Source: Candidatus Zixiibacteriota bacterium
GTDB taxonomy: Bacteria; Zixibacteria; MSB-5A5; GN15; FEB-12
NCBI GenBank assembly: GCA_022571985.1
Contig: JACZWU010000011.1
Span: 1 to 53,243 of the forward strand
DNA: 53,243 nucleotides
Direction of reading: 5' to 3'
In this document: positions 9,939-18,455 of the stretch, one piece after another
Layout of the letters: every line of letters starts with the position of its first letter
How positions within the stretch are numbered: the first letter of the stretch is position 1
Translations under genes and position numbers: made by a program
The notes under the pieces: generated by a model
Databases searched by the model: none
Told to the model about the DNA's origin: nothing
Seen by the model: the letters and a program-made list of their open reading frames with translations, nothing else

Positions 9939-11021
9939 TTAAAAGCACCATTTTTCGTAAAGTGAGCCCGGTTCACTGTCAATCCGGTAAAAGTAAACCC
10001 CGCTGGACTGGTTGTTTCCCTGATAATCCCTGCCATCCCAGCTGACAAAATGCTCTCCCGGAGACAGCACACCCTCAACCAGAGTATTCACCCTTTGACC
10101 AAGCAAATTGTAAACCGAAAGCTCAACCCGGGCAGTTCTAGGCAGATGAAAGCTTATTTTTGTCTCAGGATTGAATGGATTGGGGTAATTGGCTGATAGA
10201 TAGTAACTTTCGGGAATCGCAGCAGTTACCGCCGCATAGCCGGCTTCCAATAACTCCCCCTGGCCAGAAGCCATTTGCCGGCCGAATATTTCAAATTCTG
10301 CAAGATTTTTCACAGTCAGAAAATTTTCAGTATCTGCCGGAAGACGATTGCCATCAAGGTTATATATCATAACTCTGAGCTGGTTGCCGTCATGGAAATA
10401 CTGTGCTGTTATACCGGCGTAGATGTCAAATTCAAGATAGGCAATCTCTTCTTGCTGAATCTTGGCACCGGAGAAATTTGTCAGAGTGTTGTCATCTTTG
10501 GAGAGGCTGTCTAAAAATCTAAATTTCATCGGAATATTGAATCCTGCAAAATCGTGATTTCTTGAAATAGAAAATTTTAGTCTGGCGATCTGTCCTGAAC
10601 CGGCCGAAAGCGGTAAATGAGAATTGTCCTGGTTTAAGTCCGCAATTCCGACCAGGTGTATATTTTCCTGTATACCGTCTGCATCAAACTGGTAACTGAA
10701 ATATTCAAAGCTGGCCGAGCCACCAGTAAGGTTATCAACTTGCACTGCCGCCAGTGCAGAAACGTCGTAGCTAAAAAGAATATTAAAAGAGCTGACAGAA
10801 ACGGAATCCAAAGCTAAAGCAGGCATAGCCAGCGAGGCGCTATTTTCCAGCGTCTCAAAGTGAGGCATCGCTTGTTCCAATTTCTGATACTCCGACTCAG
10901 ATTTAATATCTGTCTTCATTCCTCTTTCGGTTCCAATTTCTTCGGCCTGTGCAATAACTGAACAAGCTAAAGCCAGGGCGACTATCGGCATTATGGCCAT
11001 CCGCAAAATTGGTCTTTCCAT
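9939..11021 (-). CDS. Secreted cohesin-like protein with frameshifted sorting-domain end
   Basis: The ATG at 11021 gives MERPILRM and a signal peptide ending near AQAEE. A longer in-frame start at 11057 would add an acidic stretch and is less likely. The product is 360 residues: a cohesin-like beta-sandwich (about 80-220), a linker, and a sorting domain with ANYPNPFNPETKISF and GVYFYRID. The last residues read GSLYEKWCF, whereas the family ends in a KMVLLK-type motif. An alternative frame over the same bases (stop at 9936-9934) encodes LTLRKMVLLK. A single-base change near 9945-9965, real or an assembly error, therefore seems to have removed the conserved end. Confidence 0.8.
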   Translation of the reverse strand: MERPILRMAIMPIVALALACSVIAQAEEIGTERGMKTDIKSESEYQKLEQAMPHFETLENSASLAMPALALDSVSVSSFNILFSYDVSALAAVQVDNLTGGSASFEYFSYQFDADGIQENIHLVGIADLNQDNSHLPLSAGSGQIARLKFSISRNHDFAGFNIPMKFRFLDSLSKDDNTLTNFSGAKIQQEEIAYLEFDIYAGITAQYFHDGNQLRVMIYNLDGNRLPADTENFLTVKNLAEFEIFGRQMASGQGELLEAGYAAVTAAIPESYYLSANYPNPFNPETKISFHLPRTARVELSVYNLLGQRVNTLVEGVLSPGEHFVSWDGRDYQGNNQSSGVYFYRIDSEPGSLYEKWCF

Positions 11022-11053
11022 TTCTTCTTCTTCTGCTCGGATACTTAACAGTA

Positions 11054-11116
11054 TCATCGAATTGAGCAATTATCAGACCAAGCCACACATATTGTGGTTG
11101 TGGCCGCCCATCCCAT
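11054..11116 (-). CDS. Possible 20-codon leader ORF overlapping the next start
   Basis: On the minus strand a consensus AGGAGG stands 5 bases before an ATG at 11116. The 20-codon ORF ends in TGA at 11054, and that stop overlaps an in-frame ATG (11057) of the downstream secreted-protein gene as ATGA. The Shine-Dalgarno sequence and overlap are visible; a role in translational coupling is inferred. The peptide has no recognisable homology and could be fortuitous, with the Shine-Dalgarno serving nothing. Confidence 0.25.
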   Translation of the reverse strand: MGWAATTTICVAWSDNCSIR

Positions 11117-11776
11117 TTTGCCTCCTGGCCGGGCTGACCGATTCAATTCCGGATACCTTTAAGTTCCGTCTAATGGTATGTACCGCAGGGAATTACACTC
11201 CCCTGATTCGCGGTTATTAACCGATAGCTATCTGACTCTTATAGTCCTTTTTTGCTATAGGTAAGTGAGGTAAACTGAGGTAAATCGAGAACCAAACTAC
11301 TACCTCTGCAACTTCCGGCAACTTTGCACCTGCTTTGTGCACAAGCTGCCAACCAACCTTAAGATTTACATTAATATAATATATTATCTCATTCATAGAC
11401 AACAATTTGCCAAATTTTTTCACGTTTTTTCCCACTACTGACGTACTTTTTGCGACCATTCTTTTTAAGTCCGAATTATTAAAATTTTTGCTCCGGTTTC
11501 CTGTTTTTGGACATAAAAATAACCGCTTCTCATATCAAATCTCAGAATTGCAGATCCAAAGTAGATATGATGTTGGCGGTTTTTGTCTATTGCTTTGGGT
11601 AAGTCCGGTCTTTCCTGACCGAAAGGCTGGTTGCAGATTTTTGTCATTTTTTGCTCGCCTCTAATAATTCCTGGTTAATACTTACTTAGCTGATTTTTTC
11701 TATAATCTTCTCCTTTTTTATTTATTCCCCGGAGAGGAATTAACCTCTCCGAGGGAATATTTATCCCGAATGGGGA
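11117..11776. other. Gap between surface-protein genes, probable 5' region of the 9939-11021 gene
   Basis: About 660 bp of mostly AT-rich sequence with only short ORFs that lack ribosome sites and familiar motifs. On the minus strand short hairpins occur near 11175-11220 (for example GGTTAATAACC and AGGGGA with TTCCCT). A strong inverted repeat lies at 11725-11757. I recognise no riboswitch class and no gene. Confidence 0.5.
11725..11757 (-). terminator. Strong stem-loop downstream of the 11777-14425 gene
   Basis: TTCCCCGGAGAGG and CCTCTCCGAGGGAA pair as a 13-bp stem with one bulged base and a six-base loop, 20 bp after the gene stop. No long U-tract follows in either direction, so it may be a processing or 3'-stabilising structure rather than a classical intrinsic terminator. 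Confidence 0.6.
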
Positions 11777-14425
11777 TTACTTCAAAAGTACCATTTTCTT
11801 GGTCTCTTTGAATTGGCCATCCTTGGAATCAGCAACCACACGGTAGAAATAAACACCGCTGGCCTGATTGGAGGCATCCCATTCGACATTCACAATACCG
11901 GCTTCGGCATTGCCAGCAAAATCAGCAACTTTCTGACCGGCTACGTTGTAGATAGTCAGAGTGTAATTGCTGGCTGTTGGCAGCGCAAAACTGATGTTTG
12001 TGGATGGGTTGAACGGGTTAGGATAGTTCTGATTCAGAGCAAATTCAGTCGGAAGTTCGACTTCTTTGGCAGTGATCGGGGCGCCATCGTAGGTGGCCAT
12101 TTCAATGCTGACGACTACAGAGCCGTTAGTATTGATAAATTCACCTGTGAAGGATACGTCCTTATCAGTGTTGTTATAAACCAGAACGCGAGTTACGTTG
12201 TTGGCAGCATCAAATGCATATTCCATGTCCATGTTTTCAGCCAACAGAGTCGGCTCAACATTGCCCTGGAGCTGCAATGCGGCAGCGCCAACTTCGATAT
12301 CAACTTCAAGGATTCCCTTGGAGTTGACAGTATAAATTGCTTCGACCGGAACGGTCTTGGCAAACGGCAGGGCATCACCAAGAACTATACGAATCAGGTA
12401 TACCAAATCAGCTACCGAAAGAGTCAAGCCATCGGCATTGACGTCTGTGGCAGCAATCTGTCCCTGAAGGTTAATGTTGAATACGCCGATACCATAGATG
12501 AAATAGTTGGTGAACAGAACGGCGTCAGCAACTTCGTTGGCAACGTTGTTCAAGTTGATATCACCACGATCATCGATGGAGTCGACACAAACGATGTCTA
12601 TACCGCCGTTAAGGAAGTCGATAAAGCGTACAGGAGCCGGTTTTTCGGGATCTGCACCCGCAGGGTAGCAGTCGACATCCTGGGCACCCTGAACAGTCGG
12701 GTAGCCAACATTCGGATTGGCAATGTCACCAACCAGATCAAAATCAATAACCGCACGGGAGATAGCCAGTCTTTGTTCAAAACCGGTTACATCTTCGGCA
12801 GGGTTAAATGAAATTGTGTTGTCACCGCAGTCATACCAGAAAAAGCGGATCGGTATGTACTGACATTCAAATGTCTGATCTGCAGTAACAAGGAAATCCA
12901 GGCAGAACATTTCTGCCGGCAATGAAGACGGCAGATAACAGGCCGGATGGTTGGCGCCGTTATTGGTTTCAGCAATACCAACTACTCTCAACTGACCTGA
13001 AGGACAGGCGTTGCCGCAGTTGCCACTGGCACCATAACGATAATTGAAATATTCCCAGCCGCAGCCGTTGGCATACAAGTCGGAGCCTTCGAGAGCTGTC
13101 TGGAAGCTCAAGGCGGATGCGTCATAAGCGATCAGGAAGTCAAATCCCCACATCTGCTCGGAACCTTTTTCTAAGGTTACGCAAACGAGTTCATGTCCGC
13201 CCTGAGCGGTATTATGGGTTTTTTCAATCAAGACTTCATAAGGCTCAGTAAACAGTACATCAATAGTAGTTTCACAACAGACGGTTTCTTTACCATCAGT
13301 CACACAAACTGTAAAGACGAACTGTTTGTCACCGTCGTCATTATCCGTGTTGAAAGTCACCAGACCAGTGCTGGCGTCAATGCTGTAGCCGCCGACCGGA
13401 GTCGGGGACACACCACTAATGCTGAAGCTGATCGGGTCACAGTCGTCAGAGACCGCATCAAAATCGAAAACAAGCGTGTTTCCTTTACCAATTGGAATGG
13501 TTTCATTGCAACCGTCGGTAAAGGAGGGAGCCACGTTAGTGAAGTTCAAAGATGTTACACAGTTCGGTCCGAGGTTACCCGGAGTATCCTGAGCCTGTAC
13601 ATCAATTGAAAGTGAAGCGCCAACATCGGCCAGTGTTGGGGCATAGGACCACAAACCTGAAGAGGATGTGGAACCAGGGCCACTATTCTGTACGAATGTA
13701 AGCGGGCGTGCGCCCAGAGTATCCCGATCCAGTGCTTCATACTGAAATTCAGCCAAAGCACAGTGATCAAAGTCCAAACTTGCCTGACAATTAGTTATGT
13801 CTGGAGGCTGGTTCGGCACTTTGAAAATTGTATAACAGTGCGGGCCAGACCAGTCTGGCTTGCTGTCGGCAGCCGACCACAGCCACTCTTCGTTAGGGCC
13901 ATATCCTGACGAATCAAGACAAATAGTCTTGCCATTGTCAGCATCATTAGGCACTGTGACCGAAATAGTTATGGCAGGAAGGTCAAAACCATCAGTAAAT
14001 GAGACTCCCAGGGGCGGATCTTCACCATCAATTCCATCGATACTGAATCCACCAAGTCCAACGGTGTCAGTACCTGAACCATTGTTGGTAGGGGCACGAT
14101 AGAATCTAAACAAACCATCATATCTCGTCTTCCAGGCAAAGCCAGTGGAAGTCAAGAGATCCACCGTGTCGATCACAGGCAAGGTCCAACTGGAACCTGA
14201 TCCGCCGTCATGAATAATCCAACCGTTGTTAGATCCGTTCAGGGTATCGCCAGCCGCCATCCTGAGGGATATAGTCCAGACGATTGGCGCACCTACTGCT
14301 ACGGTATCAGGACCTGAATAGCCGGTGTTAACGCTACTTAAATAAAGAGCGTTTTGGCCATTAGCCAGCCCAAAAGAAAGAACCAGCATTGCTGCTAAGG
14401 CAAGAAAGAATGAATAGCGTTTCAT
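11777..14425 (-). CDS. Secreted Ig/cohesin/dockerin-like protein with C-terminal sorting domain
   Basis: The ATG at 14425 has AGGAGAG just upstream and starts a clear signal peptide (MKRYSFFLALAAML to about residue 23). Earlier in-frame starts add a non-signal extension. The 882-residue product carries an N-terminal beta-sandwich region, two cadherin/Ig-like domains (about 210-400), a cohesin-like domain (WGFDFLIAYDASALSF), a dockerin-like calcium-binding segment (DDRGDINLNNVANEVADAV, then DVNADGLTLSVADLV) and a C-terminal type A sorting domain (NQNYPNPFNPSTNISF to ETKKMVLLK). It is cysteine-rich for a surface protein, which suggests disulfides. A surface role is inferred from the modules; no catalytic domain is recognisable. 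Confidence 0.85.
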   Translation of the reverse strand: MKRYSFFLALAAMLVLSFGLANGQNALYLSSVNTGYSGPDTVAVGAPIVWTISLRMAAGDTLNGSNNGWIIHDGGSGSSWTLPVIDTVDLLTSTGFAWKTRYDGLFRFYRAPTNNGSGTDTVGLGGFSIDGIDGEDPPLGVSFTDGFDLPAITISVTVPNDADNGKTICLDSSGYGPNEEWLWSAADSKPDWSGPHCYTIFKVPNQPPDITNCQASLDFDHCALAEFQYEALDRDTLGARPLTFVQNSGPGSTSSSGLWSYAPTLADVGASLSIDVQAQDTPGNLGPNCVTSLNFTNVAPSFTDGCNETIPIGKGNTLVFDFDAVSDDCDPISFSISGVSPTPVGGYSIDASTGLVTFNTDNDDGDKQFVFTVCVTDGKETVCCETTIDVLFTEPYEVLIEKTHNTAQGGHELVCVTLEKGSEQMWGFDFLIAYDASALSFQTALEGSDLYANGCGWEYFNYRYGASGNCGNACPSGQLRVVGIAETNNGANHPACYLPSSLPAEMFCLDFLVTADQTFECQYIPIRFFWYDCGDNTISFNPAEDVTGFEQRLAISRAVIDFDLVGDIANPNVGYPTVQGAQDVDCYPAGADPEKPAPVRFIDFLNGGIDIVCVDSIDDRGDINLNNVANEVADAVLFTNYFIYGIGVFNINLQGQIAATDVNADGLTLSVADLVYLIRIVLGDALPFAKTVPVEAIYTVNSKGILEVDIEVGAAALQLQGNVEPTLLAENMDMEYAFDAANNVTRVLVYNNTDKDVSFTGEFINTNGSVVVSIEMATYDGAPITAKEVELPTEFALNQNYPNPFNPSTNISFALPTASNYTLTIYNVAGQKVADFAGNAEAGIVNVEWDASNQASGVYFYRVVADSKDGQFKETKKMVLLK

Positions 14426-14710
14426 TGTTTCTCTCCTAATTTCTTCGTTAACATTAATAAACGTCTTATTGTCGTTAAACATAATCGCTATACCCCCCAC
14501 AATCCACAAAAACGAACACTTCAGCAGATGAGAGCCAACTAACCTGCAATTGATTCGGATTAGGTAATTGCGAATACATAAAACGTTCTTTCGTTTGAGC
14601 GCGTGTCATTTATACCTCTTTTAAGAGTCCTCCTTTCCACCTTGGGGGTTAAAGGTTTGAATTGCGGTTTTCGTTAAAACCGTAATCCTTCACTTTTATT
14701 TTAAATTTTT
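14426..14710. other. Intergenic leader of the 11777-14425 gene
   Basis: About 285 bp. On the minus strand a perfect hairpin (CGGTTTT with AAAACCG, 14665-14682) lies just after the 14711 gene stop but lacks a U-tract. A 44-codon ORF (14475-14609) follows an AGAGG but shows no motif. Nothing else is recognisable. Confidence 0.4.
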
Positions 14711-15832
14711 CTAACATCCAGGACAAACTGGCTGTCCTCCCCTAAAAATAAAATCAACCAGATATGTTAAGTCCAAAATATTTGCGCAGGTGCCATTACA
14801 ATCCAAGTCGGCACGACAGAGCGGATTCGGCGAGGGGCCTCCCCGGAATATGAAATCTATCAGGAAAGTTAGATCAATTATATTCCCGAAATTGCCGTCG
14901 TTATTTAAGTCCCCACAGGGAGAGACATCATTGATTATCAGGGTACCGTCGTAAAGTTTTATACGGGTTGTATCAATGAAAGCCGTGGATTCCGGTACAA
15001 CAACAATAGAATCAAATGGAGGAGTACTTGTACGCTCGTAGTTGAGACAGCTGAGAGTATCGGGAGGATCAACGGTTGTATCAATTGCCCACTGAGTACA
15101 AATCCAGCCATTGGTATCTGCAAACACATTGTAGTCCCAGGGAGACCAAGACGGGTCTGCAGAAGCCAGATTGAAATTACCCTGGAACAGCTTATCTATT
15201 TGAATCAGAATTGTTCTGTTAGTAACAGTATCAGAGACATCAAGAACATCTACCAACAGTCTCATCAAAAGCCCGCCCTGCTGAGGAGCAAAGCCTTTGG
15301 TAACTGGCCCGCCGAGTAAATCCGCTATCCCCACCAAAATCAAGCTATTACTATTCTCGACCCGAGACTGTGCCTTAACATGTTCCCAGCCGCCGATTAG
15401 AGTTCCTACGGTGTCAAAGTTGCCAATTAATACTTCATAAATATCTACAACTATGAAATCATAGTCACTACTGTCGGCAATGCTGTCGGGATTGACATTG
15501 GTGGAGTCAATACATACGGAATCGATATCGAATGAATCGCATATCCAGTAGGTGGTATCATATGAAAGGCCGCTATCGGTCTGAAACTCAACCATATTGG
15601 GAGGGCTATTCAAAGTTATTTTCAATTTGAAACCGACTATTGTATCTGCATTGGGAAAATTATCTACAAAAACAGAAATAACAGTATTTGTGGTATTGGG
15701 AAACGCGATTGTATCACCTACTGTAATGACGACGTCATTCTGGGCAGATGAAGTTGAGCTAAGGCTAAAGCAAATTAGCATTGCCGCTAAAGATAACCGA
15801 AAAACATTCGCTGCAAGTCCGACCGGGGCCAT
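14711..15832 (-). CDS. Secreted cohesin-like protein with C-terminal dockerin-like repeats
   Basis: Two adjacent ATGs exist. The second (15832) lies 6 bases after AGGAGG and is preferred, giving 373 residues. A signal peptide ends near SSAQNDVV. The body is a cohesin-like beta-sandwich (about 35-240). The C-terminus has two dockerin/EF-like calcium-loop repeats (CGDLNNDGNFGNIIDLTFLI and CRADLDCNGTCANILDLTYL), each followed by DFIFRGG, and ends in Cys-rich CPGC with no sorting domain. In known systems dockerins bind cohesins, so it could be presented by a neighbouring cohesin-bearing surface protein; that pairing is inference. It is the first gene of the surface-protein series. Confidence 0.8.
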   Translation of the reverse strand: MAPVGLAANVFRLSLAAMLICFSLSSTSSAQNDVVITVGDTIAFPNTTNTVISVFVDNFPNADTIVGFKLKITLNSPPNMVEFQTDSGLSYDTTYWICDSFDIDSVCIDSTNVNPDSIADSSDYDFIVVDIYEVLIGNFDTVGTLIGGWEHVKAQSRVENSNSLILVGIADLLGGPVTKGFAPQQGGLLMRLLVDVLDVSDTVTNRTILIQIDKLFQGNFNLASADPSWSPWDYNVFADTNGWICTQWAIDTTVDPPDTLSCLNYERTSTPPFDSIVVVPESTAFIDTTRIKLYDGTLIINDVSPCGDLNNDGNFGNIIDLTFLIDFIFRGGPSPNPLCRADLDCNGTCANILDLTYLVDFIFRGGQPVCPGC

Positions 15833-16740
15833 CATAGTCCTCCTGAAATCAGGGTTTTATTAGTTAGCTGCTTTCTAAGATCAGAAATCTCATGCATAAG
15901 AGATCCCAAGCGGTCGGGGCAATTCATTGCGCTCGACAGCCATTTCGATTTTCTGATTCTCTTCAGTTAACAGTTGCGGCCTATAAACGTAACCTGTTGT
16001 ATATCCCGAGCGTCCCCCATAGGCCACCCGAAGATGAAGTAACTATTTAAGATTACTCCGGAAAGTAGCGAACCCATTAGTCGGGCTCTTTACTCTAAGT
16101 AAGTTTAAGTTTGGATTGTTCACCTATCATCCGAGAGCAAATATACAGTCATCCTTTCGAACTGTCAATAGGTAAAAGCAACCAAGGCCATTTTTTTTAC
16201 TGTCCTGTTTTTGCAGAAAACCGCGCCAGAACTCTTGACTATCCTGAAATAACAACAGACTTACGAATCTTCATGAAAGCGACTCCATTAGTCGAATCAG
16301 GAGAGAGCTGTAATAGTCAATTCTCGTTTCAGTCAGTCAAACTGCCTTACAAGAGGTTTCTGGTTTTAGCACATATGGTTAACTCTGGCAACATTTGTGC
16401 CGTATGATTTTCTTTCAAGAGACCGCAGACCGCCTGTTTGAGAATTATAACCCATTGTTTATCAAAAACTTATGCGCGTCGCTCGGTGCCTATGTGAGTA
16501 ACCGCTCTTCATATAGGCAGTCGTTTGCAATTATTTGGCTTTATGTCTTGTTAAAATTTATTGGAAACTGTCAAAATACTACTCTATTGTTCGGTGTTCA
16601 GGTCAGGTAATTACCGATTCTAGCTACATTGACAGGTGGTCAATATCCCTTAGTAGTTGACTTGGCCATAGTTCAACAGCTTATTCTGAGCTGCTACAAA
16701 ACTTTAGAAACAATCAGAAATACTTAGTGAAATAATTCGC
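15833..16740. other. 0.9-kb gap between divergent genes
   Basis: No convincing gene is present. Short ORFs on the plus strand (16111-16610) have no ribosome sites or motifs. On the minus strand, upstream of the dockerin-like gene, several potential stems occur: GAGCCC with GGGTTC near 16070-16090, and GGCCTAT with ATAGGCC near 15970-16030 enclosing a G-rich stretch. This could be a structured 5' leader. It matches no riboswitch family I know. Confidence 0.4.
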
Positions 16741-17688
16741 ATGGCTAAAATATCTAGGCAAACCAAAGAAATCATTAACATTATTCTATTCTTTTTAGTG
16801 ATAGGCCTTCTGGTAACATTCTACTGGATCTATCCGCTGAACCTGGCCAAAACCGGCATGGGTAGAAATGACCTCGATAATTATAATGAAATGCTGGACA
16901 CATTGTCGGAGCTGCCAAACGAGGCTTTGCTGTGGCAAGAGGCCGGGCTGAATCCGGACACCTTCCGGGTTGAGGCCGACGGGCTGACCACTTTGGCCTG
17001 CCTGCGCTGTTTGCCTGAGGACAGTTTCATCGGGACGGTTTTTCTGCTGCATAATGATAACCAAAATCGTGACTCTATACTATGGCTGGCTTCAGCTTTG
17101 CTCCAAAGAGGTTATGTTGTTTTAGCCTGGGACCAGCGAGCCTCGGGGCGTTCTACCGGCCTGAATCGCGGAGCTGGACAGTACGAATCTGCTGATTTAA
17201 ACGAGCTTATAGCAAATTTAGATTTGCGATACCGCCTGGTACATCCGCTGGTAGCTGTTGGTTTTGGCACCGGCGCAGATGCGGTTATTCTTTCTTCTCA
17301 AAGCGAAAGCCGCCTTGATGCCATCGTTGCTATTGAGCCATACCTGACTTCGACCCGCCTGTTAAATAAACTTAAAGAACAGCACGATATGCTCTGGTTT
17401 CCATTTTTCCGGTCGGTTTTCTGGTGGTGGTACGAGATGCGCTCAAGCTACGCTGTAGAGTACAGAGAGATTTCTGATATCGACCCGGTAGTAGTTCCTG
17501 CTCTTCTTCTGGTATCACCAGAAGATTTAGATGATGTGGAGGTCCGGCAAATTGAGACGGTTTCAAGCAGCAGCGGAAAGTTGAGACTGCAGACAACCCC
17601 GGCTGATAATAGCAGCTTAGAAACGATAATCCTGGACTTTGTGAAAAATTTACCAGTTGATTCTGTCTCATTGAAATTGGAAAACTAA
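16741..17688 (+). CDS. Membrane-anchored alpha/beta-hydrolase-like protein, probably non-catalytic
   Basis: 315 residues. One transmembrane anchor lies at residues about 10-30, then an alpha/beta-hydrolase-type domain: a strand/oxyanion-like region (TVFLLHNDNQNRDS), GYVVLAWDQRASGRS after it, and a nucleophile-elbow region VGFGTGAD at 173-180. The usual Gly-x-Ser-x-Gly is Gly-Phe-Gly-Thr-Gly, so the nucleophile is missing, and no His follows in the C-terminal 100 residues. Catalysis is therefore doubtful and a binding or scaffold role is possible. The AhpD-like selenoprotein starts 7 bp downstream, suggesting one transcript. No clear Shine-Dalgarno precedes the ATG. Confidence 0.7.
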   Translation: MAKISRQTKEIINIILFFLVIGLLVTFYWIYPLNLAKTGMGRNDLDNYNEMLDTLSELPNEALLWQEAGLNPDTFRVEADGLTTLACLRCLPEDSFIGTVFLLHNDNQNRDSILWLASALLQRGYVVLAWDQRASGRSTGLNRGAGQYESADLNELIANLDLRYRLVHPLVAVGFGTGADAVILSSQSESRLDAIVAIEPYLTSTRLLNKLKEQHDMLWFPFFRSVFWWWYEMRSSYAVEYREISDIDPVVVPALLLVSPEDLDDVEVRQIETVSSSSGKLRLQTTPADNSSLETIILDFVKNLPVDSVSLKLEN

Positions 17689-17695
17689 GCTGACT

Positions 17696-18250
17696 ATGTC
17701 CTTTATAAAATACATTCCTTACGATGAAGCCTCAGAAGAACTAAAAGCGCTCTATGAAAAATACGGCGGTAAGAACAAAATTCCTGCCAATATTGTCAGG
17801 GTTGCAGGATTTAACCCCAAAGCAATGGCAGCCCACCTTGATTTTTACCGGGCAATTATGTTTGGCAAGTCTCCTCTCAACCGTGACCAGCGGGAGATGA
17901 TAGCGATAGTTGTCTCGGCCATAAATGGCTGCCACTACTGAATTGAACATCACTGGTCCGCGTTGCGGGCTCTGGGAAATGTAGAAGATTCGCTAAGAAA
18001 TCAGCTGGTTAAGGATTTCGAATCTGCAGATATATCCGAAATTGACCAAGCCATTTTGAATTACGCCGCTAAGTTGACCAAAGAGCCGGCATCTATATCC
18101 GGGAACGATGTAAGTGATTTCCGAGCCAAACACCCCGAGCTAACCGATCATATGCTTCATGATATTGTTCAGGTCGTATCCTATTTCAATTATGTCAATC
18201 GCTTAGCCGACGGCCTGGGGGTTGAACTCGAAGAGCGCTTCAAGAAATAG
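17696..18250 (+). CDS. AhpD-like peroxidase-related selenoprotein (in-frame TGA)
   Basis: The frame is continuous from ATG at 17696 to TAG at 18250 apart from TGA at codon 82 (17939-17941), giving 184 residues if read through. The sequence on both sides belongs to the carboxymuconolactone decarboxylase/AhpD-like peroxidase-related family. Residues 67-86 match the active-site pattern Glu-x11-Cys-x-x-Cys-x3-His, with E67, C79 and H86 present and TGA exactly at the second redox Cys (CHY-TGA-IEHH). Selenocysteine at this position is known in this superfamily. A hairpin suited to a bacterial SECIS lies just downstream. Likely role: thiol/selenol peroxide or disulfide chemistry. A conventional annotation would wrongly split this gene into 81- and 95-residue pieces. 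Confidence 0.85.
17955..17971 (+). promoter_or_regulatory. Candidate bacterial SECIS hairpin
   Basis: GGTCCGC and GCGGGCT pair as 7 bp (two G-U pairs) around a GTT loop whose first base is G. The loop begins 20 bases after the TGA. A short apical loop with an early G at roughly 16-37 bases fits the usual description of bacterial SECIS elements. Pairing was judged by eye. Confidence 0.6.
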
Positions 18251-18263
18251 AATTATGGTGTCT

Positions 18264-18318
18264 TTCCAGCGTAGGCTGGAATCCATCTCCTTGCAGGTCA
18301 GGAACCTTGTGTTCCTGA
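18264..18318. terminator. Two consecutive hairpins after the selenoprotein gene
   Basis: TTCCAGC/GCTGGAA (18264-18281, four-base loop) and TCAGGAAC/GTTCCTGA (18298-18318, five-base loop) lie between convergent genes. Neither has a clean U-tract. They may act as bidirectional 3' structures or be intergenic repeat units. Confidence 0.5.
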
Positions 18319-18455
18319 TAATCTCTTCTTGGCAGAACCGCTAAATGGCCATGGTGCCCTACTTTTCTGGGCGGACAAAGTCCCGAATCGTGGTCGAGGG
18401 AGTCGAAGGGTAACAGCCACATGGCGATTCCCTATTGCAGCGGGCTGGATTTGTA

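Noticed and set aside
11217-11647. Minus-strand ORFs of 80 and 60 residues
   Set aside because: AT-rich, no Shine-Dalgarno, no motif, and plus-strand ORFs of similar size overlap.
11813-12811. 332-residue plus-strand ORF
   Set aside because: It lies wholly antisense to the sorting-domain gene, which has a signal peptide, domains and a Shine-Dalgarno. It is an effect of codon bias.
14475-14609. 44-codon minus-strand ORF after AGAGG
   Set aside because: No motif or signal, and it overlaps the probable leader of the next gene. It may be chance.
16111-16610. Plus-strand ORFs of 98 and 71 residues in the 0.9-kb gap
   Set aside because: No ribosome site, no familiar sequence, and overlapping frames.
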